A stretch of 64,000 nt of DNA from Cervus elaphus (lineage: Eukaryota > Chordata > Mammalia > Artiodactyla > Cervidae): NCBI RefSeq assembly GCF_910594005.1, contig NC_057816.1, positions 23,701,797-23,765,796 of the forward strand. Reading direction: 5' to 3'. Below are positions 56,801 to 64,000 of the stretch, one piece after another; the first letter of the stretch is position 1; each line of letters starts with the position of its first letter. The notes under the pieces are model-generated. The model was not told the DNA's origin. It ran no database searches and worked only from the letters and a program-made list of their open reading frames with translations. Made by a program: the position numbers and the translations under genes.

Positions 56801-58639
56801 AAAAGAAGAGAGATGTCTTTTTCACTTACACTTTTTACCATTATAATTTGCTTTTTTGAGATGCAAAATGCAATTTAAAATGTCCAATTATAATGGTTTG
56901 AACTTCTAATTATAATTCCTGGTCAAATTCTCTGATTTTCTTTTATAATTGATATTATTAATAGTTATTGATTGATAATTTTGTCTTCTAAAAAACCTGA
57001 AAAATGGTAAGATAATGCTCTCCATGTACTCAAGTTGTTTATAATCTTGGAATCTCAATTTCTCATCTTTATATAAGCAGAAAGTGTTCCCTGCACCAGT
57101 AGTCTCAACCTTAACCAATCAGTTAAGTATATTATTCCAAGCAGGACACTTTTGAGAGTCAAAGAAAGCGTTATTAATAATTAAAGCAGGATAAGAGGGG
57201 TAAAATAGGAACATTTCTGTTCAATCATTGAATAGTCTCCTTTCCCTCATGTGTGTCCTACAGATCTTTATTTTAATGTTCTGATATAACCGTGCCCCTT
57301 GAAGATATGGGATATTCTTATAATTGTGCTGGGTAAATAGAGGGTACCCACTGAATTTTTTTTTTCTGATTAACTGAGATAATATTTACCTTCCAGAATT
57401 GCTGTAAAGATTAAATGTGATGATACTCAGGAAAGATTTTGATATACCGTAAGATGCTGTATAATGGTTCATTATCATTGTATTTTCTATAGAGATAGCC
57501 ATGCTAAAGAATTTGAGAAAGAGTTACCTGTGTGAAGATCAGAATTAGTATCCTAAGCCTGAATGAAGTCACCAGGAGAGACAGGGTAAATTATGGACAA
57601 AGAAGGAATGAGAGACCGAACTTTGAAAATACTATATTTTAGGAAAAGGAGAAGAAAAGGGAGCCATATAATAAGAAATATATACATTTGTCATATGATT
57701 TGGAAGAGGTCAGAGGGATGTCTTTTGCATACTATTTATCACGAAAATTATTATTTTCTCCATGTCTTAGAATTTTCCCCATTGTCAGGGAGAATATGCA
57801 ACTAATTTTTACACTTAAACAAGTGTGTGGTTCTTTAAAAGTGACAGATGCTGAATTAATGATTAAGGAACAACAAAAGAAATAATAGATGAATGTATTT
57901 CTGCATGCTATTTTGTGGGGTGAATGGAGGAAAGGACTCTAACCATTGCACAAAATGGGAAGGAAGCTCTTAGGCATGATTGCTTCCAACAATGCTAGTC
58001 AGGAGTCTATAGTGGAGTAAAAGTAAAAATTAAAGAAGATGGGAAAATGCTCTGAGCAGTGACATGGCTCAGTTAAGGAAAACAAATGTTTTTCCTACCT
58101 TTAAGTTCAGTTTCTTCTATAGACTTGTGGGACTCAGCATTCTGAACATCTCTCTTCCCTGGGTGCCACAGAAATGGATTTGGGCTCTCTAAGTGTAGAC
58201 CCCCAAATGGTCTTTTCCATTCAGGATTACAGAGAGAGAGGATAGTATATGTATATGTCTGATGGCTTGCCCATCATCTAGGGTGATTTCTTCAGAGTTA
58301 GCAGAAGTAAGATCTCCTACGTTCATAGGGTTTTAAATGATCTCTTACTCCCTCTGGAACCCCATCCATGATACATCCAAGGACTCAGGGGGCAGAAGCC
58401 CTTGAGCACAGGGAGCAATCAAATGCTGGATGCTGAGAGAGCTCGTGACTGAGGAAAGACTACACAGTAATCAAGATAATCCTCAAGCAATTAGGAATCA
58501 AGGGAGTTGTGGATCCCTTGTGGCCACCCTAATTTTCTATTCCGGGTAGACATTCAAAAGCCCTCTTTGTTCTTCATAGACTTCACAGATTTGACTTCCT
58601 TCTCTGTCATTTGTTGAGTCTCTACCTATTCCCTTATTT
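56801..58639. other. Non-coding stretch, nothing firmly recognised
   Basis: A faint MIR-like run at about 57360-57430. The open frames at 56906-57118 and 57593-57885 carry no features. Confidence 0.4.
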
Positions 58640-58930
58640 TTTTATGGCTGTAGGAGAAATTGTAACACAATGAAAAGATCATTCACCTTGGAAGTTTCTG
58701 GGGTAAAGAACAAGTCTGTTTCTCATTAGCTGTAAGTCCTTGAGCAAGCCAGTGCTCTTCTCTGAACCATAATATCAGGTCAGTTCAGTCGCTCAGTCGT
58801 GTCCAACTCTGCGACCCCATGAATATAATATAGTCCTTCACAAATTGGAGTTATTTCACAGGGAAACTGGAGATTAAATGAGATAATGCATGTAAACTTC
58901 CTGGCACATACTACTTAATTATTTGTATTG
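58640..58930 (+). mobile_element. MIR remnant split by a Bov-tA tail fragment
   Basis: MIR order is visible on both sides ('catttagctgtaagtccttgagcaagcc'-like, then 'gagattaaatgagataatgcatgtaaac' and 'cctggcacatactac'). Between them 58779-58825 is an antisense Bov-tA/ART2A 3' piece (CAGTTCAGTCGCTCAGTCGT). Confidence 0.65.
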
Positions 58931-59082
58931 AAATTGGATGGAACATAGACTTGTAGTCATTGTTAGAATCTTTTTTTGTTCTTTTACTCCTTCTCTTCTT
59001 AAGATGAGTTTTTTCATTGTTTTGTTTTGTTTTTCAGTTTAGTCAGTTTGGTTTCATTTCTTTTATCAACTAGTAATTATAG
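58931..59082. other. Short non-coding gap
   Basis: T-rich; nothing recognised. Confidence 0.4.
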
Positions 59083-59292
59083 TGTGGGGCTTCCCTGGTG
59101 GCTCAGACAGTGAAGAATCTGTCTGCAATGCAGGAGATCTGGGTTTGATTCCTGGATTGGGAAGATCCCCTGGAGCAGGGAATGGCTACCCACTCCAGTA
59201 TTCTTGCCTGGAGCATTCCATGGACGGAGGAGACTGATGGGCTACAGTCCATGGGGTCGCAAAGAGTTTAACACTACTGAACAACTAACACT
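59083..59292 (+). mobile_element. Bov-tA SINE
   Basis: Full-length sense copy from GGGGCTTCCCTGGTGGCTCA to 'gaacaactaacactttcg'. Confidence 0.95.
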
Positions 59293-60340
59293 TTCGCTAT
59301 AACTATAACGAAAGAGATAGTGAGAAGCCAAACCAAAATGAAACAAAACAAAAGAAAATAAAAGGTATAGAGTTACCAAAAAAAAAAAAAGGAATATCAG
59401 AATGTTTTTCCTAATAATGGATTGTTTTCTATGGAATCTAAATAAGATTTTCCAGGTTCTCAGGATTCTACAAGCCAATCCAAGAAAGGGAAAGTGGAAC
59501 TAACATTTAAAGAGAGCCCACTTGTGAAAAAGGTCTTTTAAAATCGTATTTTATTTACTTCTTACAACATCCACACAGGGTAGCTATTATTAGTCCACTT
59601 TATAAATGATGACATGGTCATCAGAGAGAGTAATTTTTCCCAAGATTACACAATGTTGAGTAGGAGAGGTAGGAATTGAGCCACAAATTTTTTAATCTAA
59701 AGCTCACAGACTTAATTCTGGGGACAGAGCCAAGTTGATACTAAAACATCAGAATCTGGTTCCTAGTTTTCTCTCCAACTTTGACCCTCTGGATCAGCAA
59801 GGTATACCCTTTCCTAGTCCTCAGAGAGTAAGACCCTTGAGCTTTACCCTGCCCATCTCCTTTCACAGCTTTTTATGACTCTGTTTTGCCCAAAACACAT
59901 TTGCTTGTAGTTGATGATGACTGTCACTCTTAAGCAATGATTAGTATCTTCTAAGGAATTTCTGACAAGCAATTAAATGTCTTTATGATGACACCTATTA
60001 TTCTTGTCTGAAATTAAAACTCTCTGTCTTATCAAGTAGAATACATAGCACTGATTTATAATAAGAGCTCATGTAGAGTAGTAGCTAGATATGTATTTTT
60101 TAATTCATCCTATCTACTATCCATCCACCCATGATACATTTCTTCTGAACCCAGTTTTCATGTGATCTCTCCAAATATAAACTTTATGAATTGCTAGTAA
60201 TTATGTAAAAATGATGCTTATTATTTGTGACTTTCATCACAGATAGCTGACATAATAAAAGCTTATAAGACTGTGTATCTTTTTAAGCATTTGTCCATTA
60301 AATATTTTTGAAATCTATTTAATAATATCTATAGTCGATA
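59293..60340. other. Non-coding stretch with antisense MIR remnant
   Basis: A MIR remnant (-) at about 59560-59720 ('tttcccaagattacacaatgttgag ... aattgagccac'). The remainder shows nothing recognised. Confidence 0.5.
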
Positions 60341-60367
60341 ACCGACTTAGTGACTAAACAACAACAA

Positions 60368-60603
60368 TAGCATGGCTTCCCAGGTGGCGCTAGTGGTAAA
60401 GAATTGGCCTACCAGTGCAAGAGATGTGAGAGACATGGGTTCAATCCCTGCGTCGGGAAGATCCCCTGGAGAAGGGCACTTTCCCACTCCAGGATTCTTG
60501 CCTGGAAAATTCCATGCACAAAGGAGCCTGGCAGGCTATAGTCCATGGGGTAGCAAAGAATCAACATGACTGAGCATGCACACACACACACACATAGTAG
60601 AAA
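60368..60603 (+). mobile_element. Bov-tA SINE with long imperfect flanking repeat
   Basis: Sense copy (head GGCTTCCCAGGTGGCGCTAG at about 60374) with a CACACA tail. Flanked by GACTTAGTGACTAAACAACA (about 60343) and GACTTCGTGACTAAACAGCA (about 60608), a likely long target duplication with a few mismatches. Confidence 0.92.
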
Positions 60604-60697
60604 ACAGACTTCGTGACTAAACAGCAACAACATAACAGATAACAATCAAAGGGCCTAACAGTATGCAGAAATTGGGATACATGTGTATTTATTCTTG

Positions 60698-60922
60698 GGG
60701 CTTCCCAGCTGGTGCTGGTGGTAAGCAATCCACCTGCTAATAATGCAGGAGACAGAAGAGAAGCTGGTTAGATCCCTGGGTCAGGAAGACCTCCTGGAGG
60801 AGACCATGGCAGCCCACTCCAGCATCCTTGCCTGGAGAATCCCATGGACAGAAGAGCCTGGCGGGCTACAGTTCATAGGGTCCCAAAGAGTTGGACACAA
60901 CTAAAGCCACTTAGCATGCACG
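60698..60922 (+). mobile_element. Bov-tA SINE
   Basis: Sense copy from GGGGCTTCCCAGCTGGTGCT to 'caactaaagccacttagcatgcacgc'. Confidence 0.93.
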
Positions 60923-60998
60923 CATGTGTATTTATTCTTAATTAACATCTTGGGCACTTATTTACTGATAGGTTTTCAAGTTTTAAAAACACATAAAG

Positions 60999-61199
60999 TT
61001 GGATGCATGAGACAAGTGCTCAGGGCTGGTGCACTGGGAAGACCCAGAGGGATGGGGTGGGGAGGGAGGCAGGAGGGGGGATCGGGATGGGGAACACATG
61101 TAAATCCATGGCTGATTCATGTCAATGTATGGCAAAAACCACTACAATATTGTAAAGTAATTAGCCTCCAACTAATAAAAATAAATGAAAAAATAAAAT
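60999..61199 (+). mobile_element. Young ruminant L1 3' end with 14-base target duplication
   Basis: Same L1 3' block as at 19944. Flanked by AAAAACACATAAAG at 60985-60998 and 61200-61213, a perfect match, showing recent L1-machinery insertion with severe 5' truncation. Confidence 0.95.
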
Positions 61200-61370
61200 A
61201 AAAACACATAAAGGGCAGGAAGAGAAATCATGATGGCAGAGTAGGATGACTTGGAGCTCACAACCCCCACAAACACATCAAAAATACACCTACATACAGA
61301 GCAATTCTCACTGAAAACTAACTGGAAACTGTCATGAGGATTTCTGCACAATGAAGGATATGAGAAAGGT

Positions 61371-61580
61371 GAAGTGAAGTGGCTCAGTCGTGTCTGACTC
61401 TTTGCGACCCCAAGGACTGTAGCCCACCAGGCTCCTCTGTCCATGGGATTCTCCAGGAAAGAATACTGGAGTGGGTTGCCATTTCCTTCTCCAGGGAATC
61501 TTCCCAACCCAGGGATTGAACCCAGGTCTCCCACATTGCAGGCAGGCACTTTAACCTCTGAGCCACCAGGGAAGCCCTAA
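61371..61580 (-). mobile_element. Bov-tA SINE joined to a tRNA-Met-like unit
   Basis: Antisense full-length Bov-tA (head complement ends near 61577). On the minus strand a tRNA-Met-like sequence lies 12 bases upstream of the SINE head. ATGAGAAAGGT (61360-61370) and ATAAGAAAGGT (61667-61677) flank the two parts together. Confidence 0.93.
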
Positions 61581-61589
61581 ACTGTACGT

Positions 61590-61662
61590 TGCCCCCTCTG
61601 AGGTTCGAAATCAGGACCTGCAGATTATGAGACTGACGCGCTGCCTACTGTGCTAAGGAGGC
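61590..61662 (-). tRNA. tRNA-Met(CAT)-like sequence, probably a retroposed pseudogene
   Basis: On the minus strand 73 bases fold as elongator tRNA-Met. The acceptor stem GCCTCCT/AGGGGGC is fully paired with one G-U. The anticodon loop is CTCATAA with anticodon CAT, and there are T-loop TTCGAAC and discriminator A. An intact-looking Pol III A box (TAGCACAGTAGG) is present. Three defects against the human gene as remembered: an A-C mismatch in the D stem, U27-C43 at the top of the anticodon stem, and T instead of G at position 53, which also damages the B box. No T-run of four or more follows within the next 12 bases. It starts 4 bases inside the flanking duplication, like a short pre-tRNA leader. 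Function is doubtful. Confidence 0.72.
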
Positions 61663-61677
61663 AACAATAAGAAAGGT

Positions 61678-61879
61678 ACACACTTAAAAAGACTTTAAAG
61701 TCCCATTAGTGTTACTTTATTTATCATTAGCAGAATCATTCATCTTTTCCAAATAGAAAAAAAAAAGCCAAAGCTCATAACAACAATTAAAAAAAGAGAT
61801 GAATATATTTCTTAATTTATTCTTAATTAGGAATAGGAAAAGGAAATAGTGAAAGTGGTATGAAATAAAGAAGACATAT
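61678..61879. other. Short AT-rich gap
   Basis: Nothing recognised. Confidence 0.4.
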
Positions 61880-62270
61880 TTTTTAACATTTTTTTAATTT
61901 TTTAATTTAAATTATTTATTTATTATGCTTTACAACATTGTATTGGTTTTGCCATACATTGACTTGAATCCACCATGGGTGTACATGTGTTCCCCATCCT
62001 GAACCCCCCTCCCAGCTCCCTCCCCATCCCATCTCTCTGGGTCATCCCTGTGCACCAGTCCCGAGCATCCTGTATCGTGCATCAAACCTGGATTGGTGAT
62101 TCATTTCACATATGATAATTTACATGTTTCAATGCTCTTCTCCCATATCTTCCCACCCTCGCCGTCTCCCACAGAGTTCAAAAGACTGTTCAATACATCT
62201 GTGTCTCTCTTGCTGTCTCGCATACAGGGTTATGTTACCCTCTTTCTAAATTCCGTATATATACATTAGT
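61880..62270 (-). mobile_element. Ruminant L1 3' region, antisense
   Basis: 'acaacattgtattggttttgccatacattgac', 'gggtgtacatgtgttccccatcc', 'ccctccccatccc' and 'ctgtatcgtgcatcaaacc' are the reverse of ruminant L1 3' sequence. Confidence 0.88.
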
Positions 62271-63486
62271 AAAAATTGAAAAATACTTGATAGAAAACTC
62301 AAATTTCCTTCCCCATGATGAGAAAGAAATAGAATGAGAAAGTTACCAATAAAAATATCGTAAATAAACACACAGAAACCCTTCTCCTATGACTACTTGC
62401 ACCCTGATTCTAATCAATACTTTCCAACTGGGTCCTTAAATGTATTATTTCATTAACTGAGGTCATCAAGTCCTTCTCATCATAGGGAAGAGTGGGGCCT
62501 ATTCAATTAGAGGGTATGAGTTTCAGTCCTACCCCCATGTTTACTAACTTGGACATCACACTTACTCTCTATGCCTCAGGTTTATAATTTCTAAAATAGT
62601 GATGATAATAATAGCATCTCTTTCATTGGGTTGTCTTGATGATTAAATGGAAAAAAACACCTAAAATGGTTAGAACAGTATATGGCACGTGGTATATAAC
62701 CAATAAAGTCAGTTGACATCATAAATGTTCTCAAAACTTTCCGCAAGTCCCCCATCATAACACTCGCCAGACATATTCCCCTTTAATTCCTGTGTCCCCT
62801 ATACACTGTAAACTCTATAAAGACTAACATTTCTTCTGTCTTCTCTGCCACTTCTCTTGTAGTGCTGTGAATACTGCAGGGTACACAGAGGGCACTCTAT
62901 AAATAACTCTGTAAGTTACATTGTACTCTGGTAAAAGCCTTCCAAATGTTTCTCACCTTTCTCAGATGCTCAGCATTAGCGTCAACAGACACTCTGACTC
63001 CCATTCCTTTTCCCTCAGCCACCACGCAAGTTCAGAGCCTTTTAGGTTTTTAATGAACTGTATGCTGAAATGTAATGATGCCAGTTATTCTTCTAGCATT
63101 TCCCATATACTCCCTCTTATTTGGCCATACACATAGCTGGAGAATATGTTCTGAAAGCATGCATCTGCCCCTTTCTAATTTAAAAATTTTCAGTGATCTT
63201 CAGTTACCCAATGAGCTACTGAAACATTGTGATGAAAGTACACTGGAACATTGTAATAAAAATACAGCTATCAAAACTATGGTTAAGTTTTGGGTAAAAT
63301 TAAAGAAAAAGTCAAGTGAAATTCTATACTTAATCCAGAGGGTTTCCTTATTAGTTAGACAGTGCCAGGTTCTTCAGATGTTTCCACTGCTCAATATAAG
63401 GAGTGCCTCCAAAAGACATGGAGAAGGGAAAAGAACAGCACGCAGAATGAGAGAAACATGCAAATCATCTATTTGATAAGACCTAG
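62271..63486. other. Non-coding stretch with MIR remnant
   Basis: MIR (+) at about 62500-62720 ('gggtatgagtttcagtcc', 'gacatcacacttactctctatgcctcagg', 'gttagaacagtatatggcacg'). Open frames at 62921-63136 and 63075-63476 show no features. Confidence 0.5.
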
Positions 63487-64000
63487 TATCCAACATCGCT
63501 GCAGGTGGTGACTGCAGCCATGAAATTAAAAGACGCTTACTCCTTGGGAGGAAAGTTATGACCAACCTAGACAGCATATTAAAAAGCAGAGACATTACTT
63601 GGTCAACAAAGGTCCGTCTAGTCAAGGCTATGGTTTTTCCAGTGGTCATGTATGGATGTGAGAGCTGGACTCTAAAGAAAGCTGAGGGCCGAAGAATTGA
63701 TGCTTTTGAACTGTGGTGTTGGAGAAGACTCTTGAGAGTTCCTTGGACTGCAAGGAGATCCAACCAGTCCATCCTAAAGGAGATCAGTCCTGGGTGTTCA
63801 TTGGAAGGACTGACATTGAAGCTGAAAGTCCAATACTTTGGCCACCTGATGCGAAGAGCTGACTCATTTGAAAAGACCCTGATGCTGGGAAAGATTGAAG
63901 GCAGGAGGAGAAGGGGATGACAGAGGATGAGATGGTTGGGTGGCATCACAGATTCAATGGACATGGGTTTGGGTGGACTCCGGGTGTTGGTGATGGAGAG
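63487..64000 (+). mobile_element. BovB (RTE) LINE 3' part, cut by window end
   Basis: Sense copy with the C-terminal ORF2 segment open at 63558-63920 (VVMYGCESWTLKKAEGRRID, then LRVPWTARRSNQSILKEIS). It begins downstream of the YADD box, so it is a 5'-truncated copy. It is closely similar to the 52090-52600 part of the other BovB. Confidence 0.95.

Noticed and set aside
63374..63964. 196-codon minus-strand open frame
   Set aside because: Antisense shadow of the BovB reverse transcriptase region, which reads sensibly on the plus strand.
1..64000. Search for CRISPR arrays, operons, prophage or bacterial mobile elements
   Set aside because: All repeats are mammalian interspersed repeats or microsatellites; no regular spacers or bacterial gene organisation.

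Overview
The window is mammalian, and specifically ruminant (Bovidae), genomic DNA. The evidence is the interspersed repeats: many Bov-tA and ART2A SINEs, BovB LINE copies, and 3' ends of ruminant-type L1. These lie among old MIR, L1M and Tigger remnants. Cattle, sheep and goat cannot be told apart by reading alone. There is no operon-like structure. Genes are sparse, and each protein-coding region is a single uninterrupted olfactory-receptor (OR) exon.

The protein-coding content is part of a family 10 (OR10D-like) OR cluster. There are six intact receptors: 614-1549 (+), 22303-23241 (-), 31692-32621 (-), 39673-40602 (-), 43045-43953 (-) and 54503-55435 (-). A decayed 3' half of a seventh lies at about 10115-10530 (+). 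The first gene resembles human OR10D3. This suggests, without proving it, the region equivalent to the human 11q24 OR10D/OR10G/OR8 cluster. Each coding exon is preceded 12 to 28 bases upstream by a usable splice acceptor, as expected for ORs with non-coding 5' exons. For the genes at 43045 and 54503 the acceptor shows that the longest open frame starts too far upstream. The proteins are predicted seven-transmembrane odorant receptors of olfactory cilia. Each is expected to act alone through the olfactory G protein, with one receptor expressed per neuron.

Layout: 0-2 kb holds the OR10D3-like gene. 3-17 kb is mostly repeats: a Tigger DNA transposon with a SINE inside it, L1 pieces, a compound GT/GCGT microsatellite and the OR relic. 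18.5-24.5 kb (unit A), 29.5-34.2 kb (unit B) and 36.2-41.85 kb (unit C) are three copies of one ancestral block made of L1M remnant, OR gene and upstream flank. Retroposon insertions present in one copy and absent from another order the events. A further partial duplication links 34.23-36.16 kb with 50.66-53.77 kb; only the second carries a 1.3-kb BovB. 42-50 kb holds the fifth receptor, an L1M ORF2 remnant and SINEs. 54.5-55.5 kb holds the sixth receptor. 56-64 kb holds only repeats.

Four observations stand out. (1) The OR exons of units B and C are almost identical (about 4 mismatches in some 820 bases) inside clearly more diverged flanks, which points to gene conversion. (2) A tRNA-Met-like sequence at 61590-61662 is joined to the 5' end of a Bov-tA SINE inside one pair of target-site repeats, as if a Pol III read-through transcript had been retroposed. 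(3) A Bov-tA dimer at 44368-44698 lies inside a single perfect 13-base target-site duplication. (4) An OR pseudogene relic is hidden at 10.1-10.5 kb. I see no new multi-gene system. The novelty is in how the cluster and its retroposons evolved.
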